Shown here: positions 1 to 5,499 of the stretch, piece by piece
How the letters are laid out: each line of letters begins with the position of its first letter
How positions within the stretch are numbered: position 1 is the first letter of the stretch
NCBI GenBank assembly: GCA_016195045.1
Contig: JACQAJ010000075.1
Location: forward strand, 1-9,555
Source: Candidatus Azambacteria bacterium
GTDB taxonomy: Bacteria; Patescibacteriota; Minisyncoccia; GWC2-36-17; JACQAJ01
DNA: 9,555 nt
Direction of reading: 5' to 3'
Program-made: the position numbers and the translations under genes
The notes under the pieces: generated by a model
What the model was told of the DNA's origin: nothing
The model's input: only the letters and a program-made list of their open reading frames with translations
Databases searched by the model: none

Positions 1-311
1 CCGAGAAAAAAGTATTTTTAATCAGTCTCAAGGCCGGCGGAGTCGGTCTCAATCTGACGGCGGCCGATTATTGTATTATTCTTGATCCTTGGTGGAATCC
101 GGCTGTCGAAAATCAAGCTATCGCTCGAACCCATCGCATTGGCCAAACCAAAAATGTTTTTGTCTATAAATTTATTATCAAAAATAGTATTGAAGAAAAA
201 GTCCTCCACCTCCAGGAAAAAAAGAAAAGATTATTTGAAAATATTCTTGAAGAAGGCGAGACCTTTGGTTCTTTAATTACTGAAAACGATATTCGGAATC
301 TGTTGGAGTAA
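1..311 (+). CDS. SNF2/Swi2-family helicase, C-terminal fragment (5' end outside window)
   Basis: The reading frame is open from base 3 to the TAA at 309-311 and gives about 102 residues. It shows the end of the second RecA-like lobe of SNF2 ATPases. Motif V is visible as SLKAGGVGLNLTAADY, followed by LDPWWNPAVENQA, and motif VI as the HRIGQT box with its arginine finger. The family uses ATP hydrolysis to move along double-stranded DNA and displace bound proteins, in bacteria often RNA polymerase or repair factors. After HRIGQ comes the usual basic, helical C-terminal tail (VYKFIIKNSIEEKVLHLQ), ending soon after in NLLE, so the true C-terminus is present. A small oddity is ARTHRIGQ where DRAHRIGQ is commoner. 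It is the only plus-strand gene and converges on the ABC-F gene. Family assignment is secure; the exact subfamily (RapA-like or other) cannot be told from this fragment. Confidence 0.93.
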   Translation, partial: EKKVFLISLKAGGVGLNLTAADYCIILDPWWNPAVENQAIARTHRIGQTKNVFVYKFIIKNSIEEKVLHLQEKKKRLFENILEEGETFGSLITENDIRNLLE

Positions 312-607
312 AAGTAGTTAACTACTAGCGTCTAACTGCTAGTCACCAACAAATCAAATTTATTATTTACTATCATTGCCGCCCCGCCTTACAGGCTCCG
401 CGAGGGACGGAAACATCACAATCAAACAAAAATATCAATAATTGACCGGCAATTATATATAAAATGAATTATTCTAAAGATGGCTTACACAAGGATGATT
501 CATATGTCAAATATCAAATTTTTTATCCACTTTTATCTTGTCCACGAAATCAGACGACCGTCTGATTTAGTGGATATTATCTTTGGGCTCAATATTAAAC
601 ATCTAAC
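312..607. other. Convergent gene-free gap between the SNF2 and ABC-F genes
   Basis: About 300 bases separate the SNF2 stop from the ABC-F stop. They hold a 14-bp perfect palindrome (AGTAGTTAACTACT, 313-326), an overlapping 6-bp hairpin (ACTAGC 324-329 with GCTAGT 338-343), a GC-rich imperfect hairpin near 378-412, a 7-bp hairpin (438-444 with 450-456) and a larger hairpin at 541-574. None has a clear T-run, so a classical intrinsic terminator for either gene was not identified. A 33-codon plus-strand frame at 464-565 has no ribosome site and is not called. Confidence 0.6.
541..574. repeat. Hairpin downstream of the ABC-F gene
   Basis: TCCAC (541-545) pairs with GTGGA (570-574) and AAATCAGAC (547-555) pairs perfectly with GTCTGATTT (560-568) around the loop GACC, with one G/A mismatch. 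A second copy of the outer arm, TATCCAC at 524-530, could pair instead with GTGGATA (570-576), so two alternative folds are possible. It may act as a 3' stabiliser or a weak terminator; no T-run follows on either strand. Confidence 0.55.
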
Positions 608-633
608 GTTATTCTTTTTCGTTATTCTTTTTC
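608..633. repeat. 13-bp tandem duplication over the ABC-F stop codon
   Basis: The unit GTTATTCTTTTTC occurs twice in exact tandem (608-620 and 621-633). The ABC-F stop codon (622-624, TAA on the minus strand) lies in the second unit. The duplication leaves the encoded C-terminus (KEKE) unchanged and looks like a replication-slippage product. Confidence 0.8.
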
Positions 634-2103
634 TTTGATAAATTTTTCTAAATCCAAAATTTCATCAATCCGAATCTTTTTTACAAAATCAGGAACGTGA
701 CTAACGATGATCATCGCTCCTTGATATTTATCGAGAGCTTCGGCAATTACAGGAAGATGGCGAAAATTAATGTGATTAGTCGGTTCATCTAAAATTAGCA
801 ATCCTGGTTTTTCTAAGACTAAACGCGCGAAAGCCACTAAACCTTTTTGGCCTTCAGATAAATTTCCGATCTTGGTATGAATCATTTCTCCGGTAATCAA
901 AAAACTGGCCGCCGTTGAGCGCATCATTTGTTCATCAAATTTTTCCATCGCCGAAGTGAGAGAATCATACACGGTACTGTTAAAATCCAAGGTCGAAAAA
1001 TCTTGACGATAATAACCCAGCTTCACTCCTTCCGTAATCGTCGCACCATCATAAACTTGATCTAAAAACCTTCCCGTCACAATCGACTCCAATAAAGAGC
1101 TCTTCCCAATCCCATTGGGCCCAGATAATAACAGGTGCTGATTTTTATTTAAAGAAATTTTGACTTTCTTTTTACTTGGCTTATGATTTTTGATCACCGT
1201 CAAAGAATTGATTGATATTAAAACCCCCGACAAATCTTCTTGAGCCGGAATAATAAAAGGCCGAATGGTTTTATCCTCTTTCCGAACATCAACTTTGGCT
1301 TCTTCTAAGTCCGCGGCTTTTTCACGCATTCGTTTCGCTACTAATCTCAATCGGCCCCCTTTATGAGCAAAGACATTGGATTGATCTTTGTTTCTCTGAA
1401 TTTCTTTCGCTAATTGAGCATTTTTCATATTTTCCTTCTCAATTCGAATAGTAATTTCTCTGACGACTTTAAAATAATTTCCTTGATATTGCTCAATCTT
1501 CTTGGTATGAATATCAAGATATAAAATACCATCAGTAAAAGAATTTAAAAAATTAGCGTCATGAGAAATAACCATGACGGTTTTGGGATATTTAATCAGG
1601 AAATCAGTTAAATGTTCAATCCCCGCTTGATCGAGATTATTAGTTGGCTCATCGAGTAGTAAAATATCAGGATTACTAATCAAGGCCGAAGCTAAAAGTA
1701 ATCGCGCTTGTTGTCCCCCCGAAAAAGCTTTAATATTTTTTTCCAAGGGAGCGGAAAAGTTAACAATTTCCAAAACCGCCTTAATCCGAGGATCAATATC
1801 ATAAACTTTTTCTTTAAAACAAGCTTCAAAAAATTTTCTGACCGTCCAATTCATCTGCTCACGAGGAATCACCTGACGAGCGATGGCGATTGAGAGACTA
1901 TCGTTAAGATTGATCTTTCCTGATTCTGGTTCAACCCCCCGACTAATAAGATTAAAAATAGTACTTTTGCCCGCTCCATTCTGTCCCATCAAAGCAATTT
2001 TCATTCCTTGGCGCACCGAAAAAGAAACCTCATCTAAAATAGGTTTATTAGGTCCGTACTGAAACGACACTTGATCAAATTTTAAAACAATTTCGTTGGA
2101 CAT
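622..2103 (-). CDS. ABC-F family ATP-binding protein (ribosome-associated type)
   Basis: The 493-residue protein has two tandem ATPase domains and no membrane segments, the ABC-F layout. These proteins bind the ribosomal E site or intersubunit region and act in translation or antibiotic protection, not transport. Domain 1: Walker A GQNGAGKST (40-48), signature FSGGQ (127-131), Walker B ILLLDEPTNNLD (147-158), switch histidine in VISHD (178-182). A charged helical linker (about 205-280) follows. Domain 2: Walker A GPNGIGKSS (328-336), signature LSEGQ (415-419), Walker B LLILDEPTNHI (435-445), histidine in VSH (467-469). Domain 2 is unusual: the signature has E in place of the first glycine pair residue, and the D-loop reads NHIN where NHLD is usual. 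The catalytic glutamates E152 and E440 are both present. The ATG at 2103 is used; no SD precedes it. Subfamily (EttA, Uup, resistance type) cannot be assigned, so no symbol is given. Confidence 0.93.
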   Translation of the reverse strand: MSNEIVLKFDQVSFQYGPNKPILDEVSFSVRQGMKIALMGQNGAGKSTIFNLISRGVEPESGKINLNDSLSIAIARQVIPREQMNWTVRKFFEACFKEKVYDIDPRIKAVLEIVNFSAPLEKNIKAFSGGQQARLLLASALISNPDILLLDEPTNNLDQAGIEHLTDFLIKYPKTVMVISHDANFLNSFTDGILYLDIHTKKIEQYQGNYFKVVREITIRIEKENMKNAQLAKEIQRNKDQSNVFAHKGGRLRLVAKRMREKAADLEEAKVDVRKEDKTIRPFIIPAQEDLSGVLISINSLTVIKNHKPSKKKVKISLNKNQHLLLSGPNGIGKSSLLESIVTGRFLDQVYDGATITEGVKLGYYRQDFSTLDFNSTVYDSLTSAMEKFDEQMMRSTAASFLITGEMIHTKIGNLSEGQKGLVAFARLVLEKPGLLILDEPTNHINFRHLPVIAEALDKYQGAMIIVSHVPDFVKKIRIDEILDLEKFIKEKE

Positions 2104-2126
2104 AGGATTAGCTTGTAGAGTTAAAT

Positions 2127-2155
2127 GGGTTAACGGGTTAACGGGTTAACGGGTA
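2127..2155. repeat. 8-bp tandem repeat upstream of the ABC-F start
   Basis: Three exact copies of GGGTTAAC (2127-2134, 2135-2142, 2143-2150) plus a partial GGGTA lie 24-52 bases upstream of the ABC-F ATG. The position is where a promoter or leader would be expected, so copy-number change could alter spacing. That effect is inference. Confidence 0.85.
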
Positions 2156-2174
2156 GAAATTTTAAACAATCACC

Positions 2175-2247
2175 CTGTCATTCCGGACTTGATCCGGAAT
2201 CTAGATTTGACTTAACGTCTGGATTCCGAGTCAAGCCCGGAATGATA
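2175..2247. repeat. Inverted pair of dispersed palindromic repeats (CTGTCATTCCGG family)
   Basis: Two diverged copies face each other: 2175-2205 (CTGTCATTCCGGACTTGATC...) and, in reverse orientation, 2218-2247. Each copy is itself palindromic (ATTCCGG with CCGGAAT), so the pair can fold as two small hairpins or one large one. The same family occurs at 4836-4865, and 5862-5906 has similar ends. It lies between the micro-operon and the ABC-F gene. Confidence 0.8.
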
Positions 2248-2284
2248 AATAGATGATTACCTATTTTTTTGTCTTTAAAATGTT

Positions 2285-2318
2285 GTACTCCCTATAGATA
2301 ATATCTTCTAGGGAGTAC
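2285..2318. terminator. Hairpin at the end of the micro-operon, possible terminator
   Basis: GTACTCCCTA (2285-2294) and TAGGGAGTAC (2309-2318) form a perfect 10-bp stem; the 14-base loop can close further through a small AGAT/ATCT pairing. On the minus strand the stem starts inside the last codons of the zinc-ribbon gene and includes its TAG. A clear T-run (TATTTTTTT) follows only on the plus strand; leftward the flank is AACATTTTAA, a poor tract. It could block plus-strand transcription, end the micro-operon weakly, or protect its mRNA 3' end. Confidence 0.5.
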
Positions 2319-2493
2319 CGTATTTTTTTCGCGTCTTAATTTTTGGGGGGGTTACTCGATTCTCTTCAATTTGAGAATCAACCCTTTCCCCACAAAAAAT
2401 ACAACGCAACTGCTTAATAGACCATATGTCCAGAGTGCTGTAACCATAGTCTGCCGAGTCTACCATATCACAATCGCATTTAGGACATTTCAT
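2308..2493 (-). CDS. Small zinc-ribbon protein (61 aa), third gene of micro-operon
   Basis: The start chosen is the ATG at 2493, which overlaps the TGA of the preceding gene as ATGA and has AGGAGG six bases upstream; this is better supported than the longer frame opening at 2556. The protein begins MKCPKC (C3, C6) and has a second pair CIFC (C31, C34), so four cysteines can hold one zinc ion in a rubredoxin-like knuckle pair about 25 residues apart. C8 is an extra cysteine. After CGERVDSQIEENR the tail is basic and proline-containing (PPKIKTRKKYG), suited to nucleic acid or ribosome contact. The pattern of a CPKC start, a CxxCGE second knuckle and a following NR resembles a widespread class of uncharacterised short zinc-ribbon proteins (recalled, not searched). 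Function is unknown; overlap with its partner suggests coupled translation and a joint role. Confidence 0.82.
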   Translation of the reverse strand: MKCPKCDCDMVDSADYGYSTLDIWSIKQLRCIFCGERVDSQIEENRVTPPKIKTRKKYGTP

Positions 2494-2708
2494 ATTTCCC
2501 CTCCTTTTTCTTCTGGGACTATAATCACAACTGCACCAGCCTGAATCGCTGCCCAAGAAACTTTTATTTCGCCGTCACAAGGATCATAAAGCTTGACTTG
2601 AGGATTCCCTTCTTTTGAACTAATAATCCTTAGGGAAACTTTTCTATACTTTCCGGTTCTGGGATCAAAAACAGATACCGGTACTGATACTTCTTCTCCT
2701 TGACTCAT
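2490..2708 (-). CDS. Unrecognised small protein (72 aa), middle gene of micro-operon
   Basis: The ATG at 2708 overlaps the TGA of the upstream gene (ATGA), and its own TGA overlaps the next ATG in the same way. AGGAGGG lies seven bases before the start. The sequence is rich in alternating hydrophobic residues (EVSVPVSVFDPRTGKYRKVS, VKLYDP, AVVIIV), suggesting a small beta-rich fold with a turn at DPRTGKY. The last residues EEKGGEI are the codons that also form the SD of the zinc-ribbon gene, which forces the G-rich C-terminus. There is no signal peptide, and the short hydrophobic stretch AAIQAGAVVIIV (53-64) is too short to call a membrane helix. I do not recognise the family. Coding is supported by two precise overlaps and a strong ribosome site. 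Confidence 0.82.
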   Translation of the reverse strand: MSQGEEVSVPVSVFDPRTGKYRKVSLRIISSKEGNPQVKLYDPCDGEIKVSWAAIQAGAVVIIVPEEKGGEI

Positions 2709-2851
2709 TTTACTTCCCTCCTTCCTCTTACTGGTATTTCCCTTATTTCTTTCTTAGGAGTTACAACAACATTTCCTGCTGAAGTTAGGGTCACGATCTG
2801 ACCATCCTTGAACGCCTCCCCCAGGGAGGCGTATATTTTTTCTTTACTCAT
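2705..2851 (-). CDS. Unrecognised very small protein (48 aa), first gene of micro-operon
   Basis: The frame opens with ATG at 2851 behind AGGAGG four bases upstream and closes with TGA at 2705-2707, which shares four bases with the next gene's ATG. The product starts MSKEKIYASLGEAFKDGQIV, has a hydrophobic centre (VTLTSAGNVVVTP, residues 20-32) and a basic tail (KKEIREIPVRGRREVK). The last codons GGA AGG AGG double as the ribosome site of the 72-residue gene. No cysteines, signal peptide or membrane helix are seen. A 9-bp GC-rich hairpin falls in codons 7-13 and could slow early translation. It is short enough to be missed by length-filtered gene callers. Family unknown. Strong SD, exact overlap and a sensible basic/hydrophobic pattern support a real gene. 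Confidence 0.75.
   Translation of the reverse strand: MSKEKIYASLGEAFKDGQIVTLTSAGNVVVTPKKEIREIPVRGRREVK
2812..2832. repeat. GC-rich hairpin inside the start of the 48-aa gene
   Basis: ACGCCTCCC (2812-2820) and GGGAGGCGT (2824-2832) form a perfect 9-bp stem with loop CCA. In the minus-strand mRNA it begins about 20 bases after the A of the start codon. On the plus strand it is followed by ATATTTTTTC, so it also looks like a rightward intrinsic terminator. Role unknown. Confidence 0.65.
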
Positions 2852-2860
2852 TTCTCCTCC
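2852..2860 (-). promoter_or_regulatory. Strong ribosome binding site of the micro-operon
   Basis: On the minus strand AGGAGGAGAA directly precedes the ATG at 2851. Similar sites precede the second (AGGAGGG, ending at 2716) and third (AGGAGG, 2500-2505) genes. None of the larger minus-strand genes (ABC-F, typA, HEPN, nucleotidyltransferase, uvrD) has a comparable site, so these SDs mark the micro-operon as different. Confidence 0.8.
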
Positions 2861-2892
2861 TTTCTTTCTTTTTTAAAAAAATGAATGTTTAA

Positions 2893-3009
2893 AATTGGTA
2901 ACAGAAAATTTTTCTAAATTTTTGAGGTCGAGGTTTTATCATTAAAAAAAAATAAACAGAGAAAACCGAGACTCACACAAAAATTTAGAAAAATTTTCTG
3001 TTACCAATT
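2893..3009. repeat. Long inverted repeat, 31-bp perfect arms, at the typA stop codon
   Basis: The arms 2893-2923 and 2979-3009 are exact reverse complements over 31 bp (AATTGGTAACAGAAAATTTT... against ...GAAAATTTTCTGTTACCAATT), extended by one G-C pair at 2924/2978. The 54 inner bases pair further in part (GAG with CTC, GGTTTT with AAAACC) and contain a T-rich stretch on the minus strand. The right arm includes two bases of the typA stop codon. Transcripts leaving typA would form a very stable hairpin before reaching the micro-operon. No flanking target duplication was found, so a transposon relic is not shown; a processing or termination structure is the alternative. Confidence 0.9.
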
Positions 3010-4822
3010 ACCCGGTCAATTTCTTATTTTTATTTTTTTTCCGTTCGCCATCCGTTAAAAACATCTTTCTAATTCTAATATTTTGAGGAGTTATTTCAAC
3101 TAATTCATCGTCACTGATATAATCAATAGCATTTTCTAGGGTCATCACTCGAGGAACATCAATCGATTCCCCCATACTCTTGTTGGCATTTCGAAAGTTA
3201 GTTAATTCTTTAGACCGACAAATATTAACCATCACATCATCGGATTTAGAATTCTGTCCCACCACCATGCCTTCATAAATCTTAATACCCGGACCAATAA
3301 AAAGTTGCCCTCGTTCTTGAGCGCTAGTCAATCCATAACTATTAGAGGTTCCGGCTTCAGTAGCAATTAAAGAACCTCGAAGACGCCCAAGTAATTCTCC
3401 CTTAAATGGTTCAAAGCCATGAAAAATACTATTCATGATCCCGGTTCCCTTGGTACTAGTTAAAAATTCATTGCGAATACCAATCAAACCTCGAGAAGGA
3501 ATAATAAAATCAATAAAAGCAATTTCACGATCGACTTTCATATCTTTCATGATCCCAAAACGAGTCCCCATCATTTCAATAATTGTTCCCGTAAACTTTT
3601 CTGGTATCTCAACGGAAACTAATTCCATTGGCTCCATAGTTTTACCATCGATGGTTTTCAAAATTACTTGCGGTTTGGAAACTTCTAATTCATAACCTTC
3701 CCGTCTCATTTTCTCAATTAAAATTGAGAGGTGTAATTCACCCCGGCCAGAGACAGTCCAGCGATCAGCCGAAGTACCCTGAACAACCGCCAGAGCCACA
3801 TCGGTTTCCAATTCTTTTTCTAACCTTTCTTTCAAATTACGAGAAGTGCCATATTCCCCTTCTTTACCAGTAAAAGGTGAAGTATTAACCCCAAAAGTCA
3901 TTTTAATGGTTGGCTCGTCTATTTTAATAATTGGCAATGGTTGAGGATTTTCAATATCCGTAATGGTTTCCCCAATAGAAACATCAGGAATACCAGCAAT
4001 CGCAATAATATCTCCATCAACAATTTCATTAACCTCAATTCGTTCTAAACCGCTAAAAGCCATTAATGAAGTAATTGTTTCTTTTTTCATTTCTCCTTTT
4101 CTATTGATATGCATAACCAGCATTCCTTTTTTTATTATTCCTCCATAGAGCCGACCAATAGCAATCTTGCCTTTATAACTATCGTCAGTTAAATTAACGG
4201 TTAACATTTGCAAAACCGATTCTTTATTAAATTCTGGCACGGCAATATATTTCACAATCGCTTCAAAAACTGGTTCAATGTTTGTCATCGTTGAAAGATC
4301 GGCTACGAGACCAGCTTTGCCTTGAACCCCCGAAGCGTAGATCACTGGAAAATCCATCTGGACATCATTAGCGCCTAACTCAATAAACAAACTAAAAACT
4401 TGATTCAAGGTCCAATTAGAACGCGCGTCAGGTTTATCAATTTTATTAATAACGACGATCACTTTATGACCAGCTTCAATCGCCTTTCTAAGAACAAATT
4501 TTGTTTGAGGCATGGGTCCTTCTTTGGCATCAACCACTAAAAGAACGCCGTCCACCATCCGCATAATTCGTTCCACTTCCCCACCAAAATCAGCATGGCC
4601 CGGAGTATCAACAATATTGATCTTATAATCTTTGTAGGTAACGGCAGCATTTTTGGAAAAAATAGTAATCCCCCGCTCTCGCTCTAAATCATTTGAGTCC
4701 ATGATTAAATCCTTCACAGCGTCCGCTTTGATTTTAAAATTTTCTGACTGCCTCAATAAAGCATCGACCAAGGTCGTCTTTCCATGGTCAACGTGGGCAA
4801 TAATAGCAACATTTCGTAACAT
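3008..4822 (-). CDS. typA: GTP-binding translation factor TypA/BipA
   Basis: TypA/BipA is a ribosome-binding GTPase of the EF-G/LepA class that helps assemble large ribosomal subunits and is needed under cold or other stress. The 604-residue length matches the family. G motifs are intact: G1 AHVDHGKT (9-16) with the catalytic-site histidine context, G2 RERGITI (48-54), G3 DTPGHADFGGEVERI (72-86) with H76, G4 NKIDK (126-130). Then follow domain 2, the EF-G-like domains III and V (LSILIEKMRREGYELEVSKPQV; IPSRGLIGIRNEFLT) and the TypA-specific C-terminal domain (SMGESIDVPRVMTLENAIDYI, ELVEITPQNIRIRK). It ends in a lysine/asparagine tail (KKNKNKKLTG). The ATG at 4822 gives the standard MLRNVAIIAHVDHGKTTL start; no useful SD is present. 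It is read leftwards into a long hairpin starting at its stop codon. Confidence 0.98.
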   Translation of the reverse strand: MLRNVAIIAHVDHGKTTLVDALLRQSENFKIKADAVKDLIMDSNDLERERGITIFSKNAAVTYKDYKINIVDTPGHADFGGEVERIMRMVDGVLLVVDAKEGPMPQTKFVLRKAIEAGHKVIVVINKIDKPDARSNWTLNQVFSLFIELGANDVQMDFPVIYASGVQGKAGLVADLSTMTNIEPVFEAIVKYIAVPEFNKESVLQMLTVNLTDDSYKGKIAIGRLYGGIIKKGMLVMHINRKGEMKKETITSLMAFSGLERIEVNEIVDGDIIAIAGIPDVSIGETITDIENPQPLPIIKIDEPTIKMTFGVNTSPFTGKEGEYGTSRNLKERLEKELETDVALAVVQGTSADRWTVSGRGELHLSILIEKMRREGYELEVSKPQVILKTIDGKTMEPMELVSVEIPEKFTGTIIEMMGTRFGIMKDMKVDREIAFIDFIIPSRGLIGIRNEFLTSTKGTGIMNSIFHGFEPFKGELLGRLRGSLIATEAGTSNSYGLTSAQERGQLFIGPGIKIYEGMVVGQNSKSDDVMVNICRSKELTNFRNANKSMGESIDVPRVMTLENAIDYISDDELVEITPQNIRIRKMFLTDGERKKNKNKKLTG

Positions 4823-4835
4823 AGGGTTTAGTGAC

Positions 4836-4865
4836 CTGTCATTCCGGGCTTGACCCGGAATCCAG
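4836..4865. repeat. Dispersed palindromic repeat in the typA leader
   Basis: A 30-bp copy of the CTGTCATTCCGG family: ATTCCGGG (4841-4848) pairs with CCCGGAAT (4854-4861) around CTTGA, flanked by CTG and CAG. It lies 14-43 bases upstream of the typA ATG, between the proposed promoter and the start, so it would be part of the leader RNA. Clear by comparison with the copies at 2175-2247. Confidence 0.85.
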
Positions 4866-4866
4866 G

Positions 4867-4895
4867 ATTAAAAATTTAATTTGTTAACAGGTTAA
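4867..4895 (-). promoter_or_regulatory. Possible sigma70-type promoter of typA
   Basis: On the minus strand TTAACC (4890-4895) and TTTAAT (4867-4872) are 17 bases apart; the -10 matches TATAAT at five of six positions. It sits just after the terminator at 4908-4929 and about 45 bases before the typA ATG. The region is AT-rich, so chance matches are possible. Confidence 0.4.
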
Positions 4896-4907
4896 TTTAA
4901 AATAAAC

Positions 4908-4929
4908 AAAAAACCCTCAACGGGCTTTT
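4908..4929 (-). terminator. Leftward intrinsic terminator upstream of typA
   Basis: On the minus strand AAAAGCCC, loop GTTGA and GGGTTTTTT form an eight-pair stem (one G-U) ending in a T-run. It lies leftward of the 5022-5706 cluster and would insulate typA from it. On the plus strand the same stem has a C-A mismatch, so the minus reading is preferred. Confidence 0.7.
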
Positions 4930-4975
4930 ATAATAAACATACTATCTTATAAGTTTTTAATAGTCAAATATTTTG

Positions 4976-5013
4976 GGGTAGGAGTGGACTTCGTAGAATG
5001 TCCACTCCTACCC
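4976..5013. repeat. 14-bp perfect hairpin after the 5022-5706 cluster
   Basis: GGGTAGGAGTGGAC (4976-4989) and GTCCACTCCTACCC (5000-5013) are exact reverse complements; the ten-base loop can close further through TTC/GAA. It lies nine bases past the stop of the possible 26-residue gene. There is no T-run on either side, so it is more likely an mRNA 3'-end stabiliser or a repeat than a terminator. Confidence 0.8.
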
Positions 5014-5021
5014 ATATAGCT

Positions 5022-5102
5022 TTAGTCCAGATACTCGATCTCCTTCGCGATAATTTCTTCGTCCGTGAGCTCAGTCCGAACCATGTTCCATTTGGTGGGC
5101 AT
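5022..5102 (-). CDS. Possible 26-residue small protein
   Basis: An ATG at 5102, four bases after a GGGG run, opens a frame to the TAA at 5022-5024. The product starts MPTKWNMVRTELTDEE and ends in AKEIEYLD, an acidic helical tail. It is in the same frame as the 122-residue gene just upstream, separated by that gene's TAA and eight further codons, so it may instead be the cut-off tail of that gene exposed by a stop mutation. The segment encoding EEIIAKE is one copy of an exact 22-bp direct repeat, the other copy being near the start of the 122-residue gene in a different frame. Short length keeps confidence low. Confidence 0.3.
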   Translation of the reverse strand: MPTKWNMVRTELTDEEIIAKEIEYLD

Positions 5103-5483
5103 AAGCCCCGCTGGCTCTCTCTCGAAAGATTACTTCTCTGGATGATCAGAATCAACGATCGGAATCCCATAGAGACCGTGAAAATGTCTTCGAAATTTCG
5201 GATGGAGATTCATGGCATAAATTCGGCATTTCGATATAAATGTATCGTCACCGAATTTTTTACCAGCCCCAACCATATCGGAAGTTGCTCCTCCCACAAA
5301 ACGGAGAATTTGATGGTTGGTTAGCTTACCATCGGTCCCTAATGTTATGATGTTGGTCTGAATGACCCTATCACCATCAAAACGGAGATCCGTCGACTCA
5401 ACTTTGATTCCAGAGCCGTCCTCATAATTCCAAGAAGTACAGGATTTATCTGGATTATCAACTCCTTCGCGATAATTTCTTCG
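5040..5483. repeat. 22-bp exact direct repeat (5040-5061 and 5462-5483)
   Basis: The sequence CTCCTTCGCGATAATTTCTT plus CG occurs identically at 5040-5061 and 5462-5483 in the same orientation, 422 bp apart. One copy is near the 3' end and the other near the 5' end of the small-gene cluster. On the minus strand the copies are read in different frames (EEIIAKE in the first, RRNYREG in the second). The 422-bp interval could be lost by recombination. Confidence 0.9.
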
Positions 5484-5498
5484 GTTTCTCAAATTCAC
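5130..5498 (-). CDS. Unrecognised protein (about 122 aa), second gene of a small cluster
   Basis: The frame ends with TAA at 5130-5132. There is no early ATG in frame, so I take the GTG at 5498, two bases after the TAG of the membrane-protein gene, which would permit coupled translation; a TTG at 5531 would add 11 residues overlapping that gene. The product has a basic start (NLRNRRNYREG), then a soluble, beta-like body (GIKVESTDLRFDGDRVIQTN, DGKLTNHQILRFVGGATSDM) and a histidine-rich C-terminus (NLHPKFRRHFHGLYGIPIVD). Two cysteines (C20, C91) are present. No signal peptide, membrane helix or known motif is seen. The amino-acid pattern looks coding, but I do not recognise a family. The N-terminal 22-bp direct repeat may mean the original start has been replaced or shifted. 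Confidence 0.6.
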   Translation of the reverse strand: MNLRNRRNYREGVDNPDKSCTSWNYEDGSGIKVESTDLRFDGDRVIQTNIITLGTDGKLTNHQILRFVGGATSDMVGAGKKFGDDTFISKCRIYAMNLHPKFRRHFHGLYGIPIVDSDHPEK

Positions 5499-5499
5499 C

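Noticed and set aside
464..565. 33-codon plus-strand frame starting MNYSKDGLHK
   Set aside because: No SD, and it ends inside the 541-574 hairpin; nothing supports translation.
2127..2155. CRISPR array
   Set aside because: The tandem repeats here and at 9303-9412 are 8 bp with no spacers; no cas genes are present.
2494..2556. N-terminal extension of the zinc-ribbon gene to 2556
   Set aside because: The ATG at 2493 has an SD at ideal spacing and an ATGA overlap; the extension only overlaps the upstream gene.
2893..3009. Transposon (MITE) call for the long inverted repeat
   Set aside because: No target-site duplication or transposase is visible, so only an inverted repeat is reported.
4998..5324. 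108-codon plus-strand frame
   Set aside because: It lies opposite the more protein-like minus-strand frame 5130-5498, starts inside a hairpin arm and has no ribosome site.
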